Assembly (NCBI GenBank): GCA_902786205.1
Contig: CADABQ010000016.1
Span: 1 to 55,755, forward strand
Origin: an uncultured Lachnospiraceae bacterium
Lineage (GTDB): Bacteria > Bacillota > Clostridia > Lachnospirales > Lachnospiraceae
DNA: 55,755 nt
Direction of reading: 5' to 3'
Shown here: one piece after another, positions 1-7,250 of the stretch
How positions within the stretch are numbered: position 1 is the stretch's first letter
Layout: the number at the start of each line of letters is the position of its first letter
Program-made: the position numbers and the translations under genes
The notes under the pieces: model-generated
Database searches by the model: none
Seen by the model: the letters and a program-made list of their open reading frames with translations, nothing else
Told to the model about the DNA's origin: nothing

Positions 1-99
1 GTGTGAAAGCGTACAGAGTGAAGTGTCCAGCCAAAAAGGATATTTTTAGTCATGTTGTATATTCTGGCACTTTATGAATGTACCCGGCTGAACTGTTAC
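1..99. repeat. Right half of an inverted-repeat (MITE-like) element, cut by the window edge
   Basis: This stretch matches the right half of the complete element at 36402-36591: the shared blocks are AAGTGTCCAGCCAAAAAG, TATTTTTAGT and CTGGCACTTTATGAATG, followed by the terminal repeat CCCGGCTGAACTGTTAC ending at 99. The left half lies outside the window. It sits just past the stop of the MATE gene. Confidence 0.85.
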
Positions 100-112
100 C
101 ATTTGAGTTAGT

Positions 113-1465
113 TTATGCGGTTTCAGGCTTTTTACTACGGGTATCCTGACATTGCGCATATAATCTATACGCTACAATCGCTGTTATAAATTCTGTAATC
201 CAAAACGCACTCCATACCCCTGATGGACCAAAACTTCTGCTCAATATAAATGCAGCAGGAAGCATTATAAGCAAATATCGCATAAGAGAAATTACAAGCG
301 ACCTTGCACCTTTTCCCAGTCCTTCCAAGGCTCCGGAAGCGGTTACGGATACGGAAGATACCACAAAACCAAGACTAATCATTCTTAACGCATTTTGTCC
401 GATTTTAATGGTCTGTGCATTATTGGTAAATAATCCAATAAGCTTATCTGGCACAGACATACAAAGCAACGTCCCTACTACCATAACCCCTGCAATAATT
501 CTAAGGGCTGTCTTATAAATTTGATTGACCCTTTTCTTTTCTCCTGCACCATAATTATAGGCAAGCAATGGTCGCATTCCCTGTACTACGCCATTTGCAG
601 TCAAATATAGGAATGTTTGTAATTTGAAATACGCTCCCAACACCAAAACATAAGCCGACGAATATACTGCTAAAATGCCATTTAACACAGATATTTGCAA
701 GGAAGGCAATGCCATATTAAGCGTTGCAGGAACACCGATTGCATACATCCTTTTTAAAATATTGGCACGAAATTTTACATAACAAATATTTATCCGAACA
801 GAAATCGGTTTGACAAAATAAATAATGATATATCCCGCTAATGTAACCATTTCTCCAACGCCCGTTGCAATTGCCGCACCTTCTATCCCTAGCTTTGGAA
901 AAACGCCAATTCCAAATATAAGCAATGGGTCCAGTACCACATTTGCAATACATCCAATTATCATACAAAACATGGATGTACGCATTCTTCCAACTGACTG
1001 AAATATTTTTTCAAGACTAATGGATATGGAAACAGGGATAGCAAATAGAAAAACAATATTGGAATACTGAAGTCCCAAGTCAATAATAGTTGCATCCTTT
1101 GTAAACATTTTTAAAAATGCAGGCATAACCAAAATACAACCGATCGTAAGCAATAATCCATGAAAAATATTGCAAACCACCCCCACTGAGGCGGATATAT
1201 TGGCCTCTTTTTCTTTTTTTGCCCCTAAAAAATAGGCAATCATAGCATTGATACCAATTCCAAATCCAACGGTTGTAGCCATCATTAAATTTTGTATCGG
1301 ATAAACCAACGATAATACCGTCATGGCATCGTCACTAATTTTAGCCACAAAAAAGCTATCTACAATATTATACAATGCATTCACCAGCATGGATATTGTC
1401 ATAGGCAATGCCATAGAAATGACCAAAGGCAATACAGGTCTTGTTCTCATAAATTCCTGATTCAC
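113..1465 (-). CDS. MATE family efflux transporter
   Basis: A 450-residue polytopic membrane protein of the MATE (MatE/NorM-like) family, which exports drugs or metabolites in exchange for Na+ or H+. About twelve hydrophobic segments lie in two similar halves, starting with the family-typical N-terminus around PLVISMALPMTISMLVNALY, and the length is normal for the family. The start is GTG at 1465: an AAGGAGG ribosome site lies 8 nt upstream, while the later in-frame ATG has none. It is monocistronic behind its own promoter and a leader with an intrinsic terminator, so expression is probably controlled by attenuation. The substrate cannot be told from sequence. Confidence 0.93.
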   Translation of the reverse strand: MNQEFMRTRPVLPLVISMALPMTISMLVNALYNIVDSFFVAKISDDAMTVLSLVYPIQNLMMATTVGFGIGINAMIAYFLGAKKEKEANISASVGVVCNIFHGLLLTIGCILVMPAFLKMFTKDATIIDLGLQYSNIVFLFAIPVSISISLEKIFQSVGRMRTSMFCMIIGCIANVVLDPLLIFGIGVFPKLGIEGAAIATGVGEMVTLAGYIIIYFVKPISVRINICYVKFRANILKRMYAIGVPATLNMALPSLQISVLNGILAVYSSAYVLVLGAYFKLQTFLYLTANGVVQGMRPLLAYNYGAGEKKRVNQIYKTALRIIAGVMVVGTLLCMSVPDKLIGLFTNNAQTIKIGQNALRMISLGFVVSSVSVTASGALEGLGKGARSLVISLMRYLLIMLPAAFILSRSFGPSGVWSAFWITEFITAIVAYRLYAQCQDTRSKKPETA

Positions 1466-1520
1466 GATATGTTCCTCCTTAATTCTTTTTTACACAATAA
1501 CATGAAGTTTCTGATTGCAC

Positions 1521-1559
1521 AAAAAATGCCACGTAGCTAACAACGATTAACTACGTGGC
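1521..1559 (-). terminator. Leader (attenuator) terminator upstream of the MATE gene
   Basis: Read on the minus strand, a 9-bp perfect stem GCCACGTAG / CTACGTGGC (1528-1559) is followed by a run of T. It lies between a strong promoter (1620-1648) and the MATE ribosome site. It would therefore stop the mRNA before the gene unless prevented, the classic layout of an attenuator or riboswitch expression platform. Confidence 0.75.
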
Positions 1560-1605
1560 GAAAAATAGAGCCTCTATACTCTAGAAAAATCCACTCCATC
1601 CTCAT
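1537..1605 (-). CDS. Possible 22-codon leader peptide (uORF) of the MATE attenuator
   Basis: An ATG at 1605 opens 22 codons (beginning MRMEWIFLEYRG) and stops with TAG at 1537-1539, inside the loop of the leader terminator. The predicted transcription start is only about 8 nt upstream, so translation would be nearly leaderless, and no ribosome site is visible. A ribosome stalled on this ORF could prevent the terminator stem from forming, as in antibiotic-induced attenuators. The ORF is short and could be chance. Confidence 0.3.
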   Translation of the reverse strand: MRMEWIFLEYRGSIFRHVVNRC

Positions 1606-1619
1606 GGTTTTGGATTTTT

Positions 1620-1648
1620 ATTATACCAGTGGCATGCTTTTCTGTCAA
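1620..1648 (-). promoter_or_regulatory. Sigma-A-type promoter for the MATE leader
   Basis: On the minus strand TTGACA (1643-1648) and TATAAT (1620-1625) are separated by exactly 17 bp, both hexamers perfect. Transcription should start near 1613 and run through the leader and its terminator toward the MATE gene. Confidence 0.8.
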
Positions 1649-1692
1649 TGTTTTATAATAGGAAAAAGCCTTCAACCTAAATAAAAAGCCAA

Positions 1693-2187
1693 TCAATACC
1701 CCTCTTTTCTACGCATCAAGCGTAATTCCCGCCTCTTTTTCGCATTTTCCCACTCCATGCGTTCTCCATCATTTTCCAAAATAAGCGGTGGAACTGGGGT
1801 TGGTTTTCCATCCTCTCCCATAGAAACCATTACAAAATAGGCACGATTGATAACATGTCTCGTTCCATCCTGATCCTCACGATAGGTGTCTACACGTACT
1901 TCCATAGAAGTTCGTCCTACATACGTTACCTTTCCAATCAGCACAATGATGTCGTTTAAGTAAGCACCGTCTTTAAAATAAAGGTTGTCGATGGCTACCG
2001 TAGTTGCATTGTATCCGCAATGTCTTCGGGCAGTCGCACCAGCTACCTCATCAATCCATGCCAGTAATCTTCCACCAAACAATCTTCCAAAACCATTAAT
2101 ATCTGGATAAATTACTACTCGCAATTGCTCCGTTCTAGAGTCCGATACCTTCTTAGGTTTCTGTTCCTTTGCTTCATTTTTTTCCAT
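1693..2187 (-). CDS. Acyl-CoA thioesterase (hotdog fold, YkhA/YciA-like)
   Basis: A 164-residue hotdog-fold thioesterase hydrolysing acyl-CoA to free acid and CoA. The diagnostic early motif is NGFGRLFGGRLLAWIDEVAG, the hotdog helix with its catalytic acid. Strands such as TSMEVRVDTYRE follow, and the C-terminal tail is charged. The reading frame extends further upstream, but the chosen ATG at 2187 has GGAAGTG about 9 nt before it. The upstream part of the frame crosses a 30-bp inserted palindrome (2246-2275), so it is not coding. It appears monocistronic. Confidence 0.88.
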   Translation of the reverse strand: MEKNEAKEQKPKKVSDSRTEQLRVVIYPDINGFGRLFGGRLLAWIDEVAGATARRHCGYNATTVAIDNLYFKDGAYLNDIIVLIGKVTYVGRTSMEVRVDTYREDQDGTRHVINRAYFVMVSMGEDGKPTPVPPLILENDGERMEWENAKKRRELRLMRRKEGY

Positions 2188-2237
2188 TGTAAAGTCACTT
2201 CCATTTCTTTTTTTATAACAATTTAACCCACAAAAAT

Positions 2238-2283
2238 GTATGTTTGTTACAGTTCGCCAACCTGTAAACTGTAACGTATGTTT
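2238..2283. mobile_element. 30-bp palindromic mini-element with 8-bp target duplication
   Basis: The core 2246-2275 begins GTTACAGTT and ends AACTGTAAC, a nearly perfect palindrome. It is bounded on both sides by the exact octamer GTATGTTT (2238-2245 and 2276-2283). Its ends match the larger inverted-repeat family in this window. It looks like a minimal inserted copy, located in the 5' leader of the thioesterase gene. Confidence 0.7.
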
Positions 2284-2435
2284 CAAACATTCATAATTGC
2301 AGGCTAATTGATTTCTTCTATATTATTTATAGTAGCACATTTCTTTTTGTAGGGCAAATTGGAAGCCCCTGTTCAGAATGTGCATATATATGGAATTTTA
2401 CAAATGGTATCCTGTGAGCAACAATTAAAAAGTAC

Positions 2436-3029
2436 TTAGTTCTGGTAACAAATTTGTTCTTGTTTTTTCATTGGATAGCAAATCAGTTGTTCGGAATCTA
2501 AATTTTCTTTTTGCATTGCAACGGCTGTAATTTGACGATTATCATATGTGGTGTAGTAGAAAATTCCCTTTGTCGCATTACAGCAGGATGTATAAATGGT
2601 ATATTCATATTCCCCTTCTTTTACTTCACAACAACCACGCTGCTGCTCCACTGCGCCTAAAATATGAAAGAACTGTCCCACACTTTCTTCTTCCGTATCG
2701 CCAGACTTGGAATGCATCTTTGTAAAAGCTACTCTGGCAAAACGAGAAGCAGAAGATAAATCTCCCGGCAATCCAATTGCACCCATTCCACGACTATATG
2801 TGTGCAATGCTACTTCTGGAGCAAATTGATTTTCTGGCTGCCTTGGAGATAAATGCATATAATTATTAAGTAAAAACATCTGCTGTTCAAATGGCGGATT
2901 ATTCGTCAATACTCCAATTGGATTCTCATAAATATGCATACCATCCTTCATCACTTCTACTGTGATTGCTTCCTTGGCATCTGCAATTAACCAATGAAGA
3001 GAAGCCACTGGAAATGTTCCACCAAACAT
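2436..3029 (-). pseudogene. Truncated bile salt hydrolase / choloylglycine hydrolase (C-terminal part only)
   Basis: The 197 residues match the C-terminal two thirds of choloylglycine hydrolases (about 320-330 aa). Visible family blocks are LHWLIAD, GVLTNNPPF, YSRGMGAIGLPGDLSSASRF, EEESVGQFFHILG and the YTIYTSCCN strand. The N-terminal ~130 residues are missing, including the catalytic Cys2 exposed after Met removal and the N-terminal Arg/Asp pair, so it cannot act as a normal Ntn hydrolase. Unexpectedly the fragment starts at an ATG 4 nt after a strong AGGAGG, so it may still be translated. It lies 71 bp behind the blaR1-like gene and may be co-transcribed with it. Confidence 0.85.
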
Positions 3030-3100
3030 TTCCCCTCCTATTTACTAATATCGTCTCTATCTTGTTTTACGAGTTGCAATGCCTATGTTTACTAGCGTGT

Positions 3101-5077
3101 TTATTCAAAGAAATCTTCTTCTGTAAGCCCGAACAATTTCCAAAAGGAATCCTTATTAGATGCTGTAAGCGTACTTCCTTTTGCATATTCATAATACAAC
3201 CCATTTGCCGTTTTATAAACAGTACAACTGTCCATTGCCACATAAAGTCTACCCACTTTTCCATCCTTACGTTTTAGATAAATTGGATGATAAAATGGAC
3301 ACGCACTACCACCTACGACTTCATTTATCGGATTTAAAAAATGCTCCTCCATCCAAGCAAGCTTTTTTGCATCCGTAATTTTATATTCCTTTCCCTTAAA
3401 GAAAAACGATACTTCCTGCAAATCACAAATATCCGATGGTTTAAAATTAACGGAAACTCCATAAGGTTGATAAAAAAGTGGCTGGTACAAAAAGTGTAAC
3501 CCATCTGCAACTTGATAAGTCAAATCACCAATCATAGAGCCCATTCCTGAAGTAATCCTACTTTCCGTTTCTCCTTTATATAACTTTTTCCCATCCAAAT
3601 CAAATTTTGTCTTTTGTATCGTATTATCCTTTATATTATACACGTACATGTTTCCTTTATCCATATATGGATGCAAATATACAGTGTTTCCATCTGCGGA
3701 TGCCTGAATTTCGCAATAGGCATCTCCTTGTGTGGAATCACAACCAATTGCCTTCAAATTAAGGGACTGTACAATGCTGCAATTCTTTCTATCGTACACA
3801 AATAAACCAAAATACCCAGAAAATATCATACGTTTCTCATCTTCATAGCATATTTGTGGTTCATCTGCCCCTATAGAATCTGTTAATTGATAGGATGCCT
3901 CCTCTACCGCTACCACATCTCCTTTATTGATGTCAAGTGATGCAACTATCTTTTCTGTTTTTTCTTTCGTTTTTGCTGCTCCACGATCTGCACCTGTAAA
4001 TACAACCACACCTACCCCTGCTAGAATGATACACACTGCCAAAATTGCCAACACACTTTTCTTTGTTCCAACTTTCACCATAGTTATCCTCTCCTTTATC
4101 TCAGATTTTCCTACTGACATGCCTGTTGCCACAGAAAAGAAACTAATACCTTTTCCAATTTGCATCAAAGACAACAAACTATTTCCATAAGAAATACGCT
4201 CTTTCTGATTCATTCCTTTCATAACTCCACTGTCACAGGCATATTCACAATCCTTTTTCGATAAAATTGCCGCAACCCATACCAATGGATGAAACCAATA
4301 TACAGCAACAATAAAATTTCTAAGATATCCCCACCAAATATCTCCATGTCTCTTATGTACTTTTTCATGTAATATTGCATGCTCCACAAGATCCTCCCGC
4401 TGAACAATATGTTCTGGAAGGTAAATATCAGTTGCAATACCTTTACTTCGAAATAAAAGTGGTGTACGAATTCCATTTGCAATATAAACATGCGGTCCAT
4501 AGGTTCCCGCTTTGCGTCTATTTTCCACTAAGATTCTTCTAAATTTTCTTTCCACCTGCATTTGTACGCCAAGCAAACAAACCATACCAAACAACCATAG
4601 CAACACAGCTATTTTTTTAACCGTAATGGGATAGAACCATTGAAACCAGTTTGCAGGTTTTAACCATTTATTTTGTTTTGTAGTAGCCACATTCCCTTTC
4701 TGTAACTTCTTGTTTTTCATTTTGTCTGCATTGATTCTATTTGTCGATTGTCCATCCTTTGTCTCTACCTGTTTTTCCACAATCTTGGAATTATTTTTTT
4801 CTTCCTGTCGATTGGAATAATTCTCTGTCTGTATTGTCTTTTGTCCAGGTAACCACTTATTTGCAACGTTCATAATACTATACGGTGTATTTATGGTTGG
4901 CCCACTCCATCCTATCGTTCCCTGCAAAACCATTCCCGGAAGGGGCAATAATAATCGAATAGCCACCAAAAGCCACAATCCATACAAAAAGCATTTTCCA
5001 ATTCGATGAAAAAAAATCTTGCGAATGAGCAAAATGGCAAGTATCAGTACACTTGATGATACAACTACACTATACAT
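3101..5077 (-). CDS. BlaR1/MecR1-type M56 metallopeptidase antirepressor with a non-PBP sensor domain
   Basis: A 658-residue membrane sensor. N-terminal hydrophobic helices include LILAILLIRKIFF and ICILAGVGVVVF-type segments. The M56 zinc protease motif is HEKVH near residue 240, with YWFHPLVW and CEYACD downstream, typical of BlaR1/MecR1. The extracellular C-terminus is not a penicillin-binding domain. It resembles beta-propeller or WD-like strands (about residues 370-640), so the signal is probably not a beta-lactam bound to Ser. The ATG at 5077 overlaps the TAG stop of the repressor gene and has GGGGGAG about 8 nt upstream. By family analogy, signalling activates the protease, which relieves repression by the BlaI-like partner. 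Confidence 0.88.
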   Translation of the reverse strand: MYSVVVSSSVLILAILLIRKIFFHRIGKCFLYGLWLLVAIRLLLPLPGMVLQGTIGWSGPTINTPYSIMNVANKWLPGQKTIQTENYSNRQEEKNNSKIVEKQVETKDGQSTNRINADKMKNKKLQKGNVATTKQNKWLKPANWFQWFYPITVKKIAVLLWLFGMVCLLGVQMQVERKFRRILVENRRKAGTYGPHVYIANGIRTPLLFRSKGIATDIYLPEHIVQREDLVEHAILHEKVHKRHGDIWWGYLRNFIVAVYWFHPLVWVAAILSKKDCEYACDSGVMKGMNQKERISYGNSLLSLMQIGKGISFFSVATGMSVGKSEIKERITMVKVGTKKSVLAILAVCIILAGVGVVVFTGADRGAAKTKEKTEKIVASLDINKGDVVAVEEASYQLTDSIGADEPQICYEDEKRMIFSGYFGLFVYDRKNCSIVQSLNLKAIGCDSTQGDAYCEIQASADGNTVYLHPYMDKGNMYVYNIKDNTIQKTKFDLDGKKLYKGETESRITSGMGSMIGDLTYQVADGLHFLYQPLFYQPYGVSVNFKPSDICDLQEVSFFFKGKEYKITDAKKLAWMEEHFLNPINEVVGGSACPFYHPIYLKRKDGKVGRLYVAMDSCTVYKTANGLYYEYAKGSTLTASNKDSFWKLFGLTEEDFFE

Positions 5078-5456
5078 CCTCTTCTCCCCCATTCAGTATT
5101 TTGCGTAATTCATCCAGTTCATTGCTGCTAATTTTCTCCTGTTGTACCATTGTCGTCAACATTAACCCCAAACTTCCTTTGTAAACACGATCCAAAAAAT
5201 CTTCTGTCTCCTGCACACATGCCTCGTTTTTATCCACAAGCGGATAGTATTGTTTTGCTCTGCCAACCGTATGATAGGACACAGCACCTTTTGCCTCCAT
5301 CCGCTTGAGCATCATAATAATAACGTGTCTGTCCCAATCCGTAATCCCTTCAAAATGCTGCACCATCTGTGCAATGGTCATCGGATTTTTATCCCATAAC
5401 AAATCCATAACACGCCATTCCGCATTGGATAAACTAACCTTTGCATTTTCTTTCAT
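5070..5456 (-). CDS. BlaI/MecI/CopY family transcriptional repressor
   Basis: A 128-residue winged-helix repressor of the BlaI/MecI (Penicillinase_R) family: LSNAEWRVMDLLWDKNPMTI is the HTH start, DRHVIIMMLKRMEAKGAV the recognition and wing region, followed by the dimerisation helices. The start ATG at 5456 is set by AAGGAGG 6 nt upstream; the other ATG overlaps that site. It is followed with overlap by its antirepressor gene. Two palindromes in the promoter are the probable operators, indicating autoregulation of the pair and perhaps of the hydrolase remnant behind it. Confidence 0.92.
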   Translation of the reverse strand: MKENAKVSLSNAEWRVMDLLWDKNPMTIAQMVQHFEGITDWDRHVIIMMLKRMEAKGAVSYHTVGRAKQYYPLVDKNEACVQETEDFLDRVYKGSLGLMLTTMVQQEKISSNELDELRKILNGGEEDV

Positions 5457-5470
5457 AACCATCCTCCTTT

Positions 5471-5530
5471 GTAAACATTTGTTTACTATTTGTTGTTTGT
5501 ATGGTAACATATGTTTACCATTTGTGTCAA
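5471..5530 (-). promoter_or_regulatory. Promoter and two BlaI-type operators
   Basis: Two similar dyads precede the repressor gene: GTAAACATTTGTTTAC (5471-5486, perfect 7+7) and GGTAACATATGTTTACC (5503-5519). Their centres are about 32 bp apart, roughly three helical turns. A minus-strand -35 TTGACA (plus 5525-5530) sits just upstream, with a weak -10 (TACCAT) falling inside the upstream dyad. Repressor binding would block the polymerase. Confidence 0.75.
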
Positions 5531-5548
5531 GGAATTTTTTACGAAAAG

Positions 5549-5592
5549 TCAATCGGATATTCGCAATCCGCTCTGCTACTTGATCGTGTTAA
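5549..5592 (-). repeat. Short copy of the second dispersed repeat (R2)
   Basis: The sequence contains ATTCGCAATCCGCTCTGCTA followed by CTTGATCGTGTTAAAT, also found at 10711-10805 and, in extended form, at 14395-14560. Here the middle third is absent. The junction falls where the longer copies have a short direct repeat (GATCAAG / GAGCAAG), suggesting deletion by recombination or slippage. Confidence 0.75.
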
Positions 5593-5601
5593 ATACAAAA
5601 T

Positions 5602-5640
5602 AAAAGAGACCCTAGTTTTCACTAGAGTCCCTTTTTATTG
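5602..5640. terminator. Bidirectional intrinsic terminator
   Basis: The hairpin 5606-5631 has arms GACCCTAG and CTAGAGTC, with A-rich sequence on one side and CTTTTTATT on the other. It ends the minus-strand DUF2752-DUF4234 unit. Confidence 0.7.
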
Positions 5641-5671
5641 AGAGTATATTGATTTATAAACCGTTTTCGGC

Positions 5672-6082
5672 TTAATAATTCATTGAGCTTCCAAGATTTC
5701 TATTATATGCCTGTGCCATAGCATTTGTATTCTTGATAATAATATATACACCGTAGAAATAACCCACTCCACAAAGGAAAGAACCAAACAGCATCCACAT
5801 AATAACTGTAGTACCACTTTCTACAAAGTCTAATCCATACTTAGAACCATTTTGGTAAATACGATTTCCTAATTTGTAATACCAAAACCAAGTATAAATT
5901 CCGCATGTAACAATGGACAATAAAATAAATTTCAATAATCCTGCGGTTTCTTCACCATCTCCACTACACATTACATTCATATCCTGTGCTAATTTGTACA
6001 CAAAATAGTAACTATAAATCCCACAAGTAATGATAGTAAGTACAATATACATTAATAAACTTCTGTCTTCTTTAATTCTCAT
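5672..6082 (-). CDS. DUF4234 domain membrane protein
   Basis: A 136-residue integral membrane protein with the repeated signature of DUF4234: TIITCGIYSYYFVYKLAQDMN and, 45 residues later, SIVTCGIYTWFWYYKLGNRI. These are followed by a hydrophobic hairpin and NTNAMAQAYN. About four membrane segments. No biochemical role is established for the family. It lies 10 bp behind a DUF2752 gene, with its own GGAG site, so the two form an operon ended by the hairpin at 5606. Confidence 0.85.
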   Translation of the reverse strand: MRIKEDRSLLMYIVLTIITCGIYSYYFVYKLAQDMNVMCSGDGEETAGLLKFILLSIVTCGIYTWFWYYKLGNRIYQNGSKYGLDFVESGTTVIMWMLFGSFLCGVGYFYGVYIIIKNTNAMAQAYNRNLGSSMNY

Positions 6083-6092
6083 ACATTTCTCC

Positions 6093-6491
6093 TTAATCTT
6101 TTATAATCATCCCAAAATATGTAACGATTTGAAAAAATATGCCATGTTTTATATCTATTGTCACAACGGTATCGTTACAATCCACTAGCCTTATCACATA
6201 AACCAACAAAAACATTCCAATTACTACTCCCAAAATATTTTGAAATACTTTTTCTGGCAATTGCTTTCTTTTCCATAATAGCAATCCCACCAACGGCACC
6301 ACCCAAAACAATGGATGATAGTGGAATGCCTGCAATACTCTTCCATGAAGTAATGCCACATATGCCCTTGTCATGCCACAACCAGCGCAAGAAATACCGG
6401 TTATAAAACGTATCGGGCAACCAATTCCCAGAAATGCAAGCAAAACGTAAAAAGCTAAAATTGTTATAAAACATTTTCCAAAATTCGACAT
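6093..6491 (-). CDS. DUF2752 domain membrane protein
   Basis: A 132-residue membrane protein. The signature CPIRFITGISCAGCGMTRAY plus HYHPLFWVVPL is characteristic of DUF2752. There are three to four hydrophobic segments. The conserved cysteines of the Cys-x-x-Cys-Gly-Met-Thr motif are intact. Function is unknown. It is the first gene of a two-gene unit with the DUF4234 protein, a pairing that suggests a shared membrane role. Confidence 0.85.
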   Translation of the reverse strand: MSNFGKCFITILAFYVLLAFLGIGCPIRFITGISCAGCGMTRAYVALLHGRVLQAFHYHPLFWVVPLVGLLLWKRKQLPEKVFQNILGVVIGMFLLVYVIRLVDCNDTVVTIDIKHGIFFQIVTYFGMIIKD

Positions 6492-6572
6492 TTTTTTCTC
6501 CCTGTAAAGTATACAATAAAAGTAACAGAACCGTCAAGACTTTGTGAGATAAACACAAAAAAAATTACAAAA

Positions 6573-6622
6573 GAGACTATCACATTTGCAAAAATTATGC
6601 TTCTGCTCCTGTGACAGTCCCT
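6573..6622 (-). terminator. Terminator of the yqeY-like gene
   Basis: On the minus strand GGACTGTCACA pairs with TGTGATAGTCTC across a 26-nt loop, and a TTTTG...TTTTTTTT tract follows. It lies directly behind the GatB/YqeY-domain gene. Confidence 0.65.
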
Positions 6623-6632
6623 TGCTTTTGTC

Positions 6633-7070
6633 TTATTTACACAACTCTCCAACAACCTGGTTAATCACTTTACCGTCTGCTTTTCCCTTCAAAGAAGGCA
6701 TAACTGCTTTCATAATCTGACCCTTATTCTTACTTGCAATCACATCCGCAAAATCTTTTTCCAATATTTCTTTTACTTCCTCTGCTGAAAGAAGTGTTGG
6801 AGCATACGCCTTAGCAATGGCTAAACGCTGTGTATATTCTTCTTTTAAATCTTCACGTTCTGCTGGACAGGTATCTACCTGTTCCTGCAATGTCTTTACT
6901 TCCTTTAGAATTGTCTGGTTTACTAATTCCTCTGGAATATTTTCACGATCTCCACTGTCAATTCCAGCTTTTTTTACGGCAGAAATCAAAGAAGAAATGG
7001 TTTCTTTTTTTAACTTTTCCTTTGCCTTCATTGCAGCAATCATATCTTTTTGTAGTGTTTCTAAATTCAT
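6633..7070 (-). CDS. GatB/YqeY domain-containing protein
   Basis: A 145-residue protein of the YqeY family, homologous to the tRNA-binding tail of GatB: LQKDMIAAMKAKEKLKKETI at the N-terminus, then PEELVNQTILKEVKTLQEQV and a C-terminal domain with FADVIASKNKGQIMKAVMP. Length is normal. Of two ATGs two codons apart, the one at 7070 is 7 nt from AGGAGG and is preferred. The family is thought to act in tRNA-dependent amidation or translation, but the exact role is not settled. It is a single-gene unit. Confidence 0.92.
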   Translation of the reverse strand: MNLETLQKDMIAAMKAKEKLKKETISSLISAVKKAGIDSGDRENIPEELVNQTILKEVKTLQEQVDTCPAEREDLKEEYTQRLAIAKAYAPTLLSAEEVKEILEKDFADVIASKNKGQIMKAVMPSLKGKADGKVINQVVGELCK

Positions 7071-7119
7071 AATCATACCTCCTGCATTTTATAAGATTCG
7101 GCAATCGCCTATTCTTTAT

Positions 7120-7138
7120 GGTTACAACCGCTGTAACC
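7120..7138. repeat. Short perfect palindrome between metE and yqeY-like gene
   Basis: GGTTACA-ACCGC-TGTAACC, a 7+7 dyad in a 180-bp gene-free stretch. Its GTTACA/TGTAAC arms resemble the ends of the 30-bp mini-elements in this window, but it lacks a visible target duplication. It could be a decayed copy or an operator. Confidence 0.35.
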
Positions 7139-7250
7139 TTTCCCATAAACACTATATTCCATTTTTTAGTGAAACGCAAGAGAGAACGAAATTTGTTTGT
7201 ACCAAACCGGTAACAGTCCCTGGTACTTCTCTATTTTTTCTTTACGCTAC

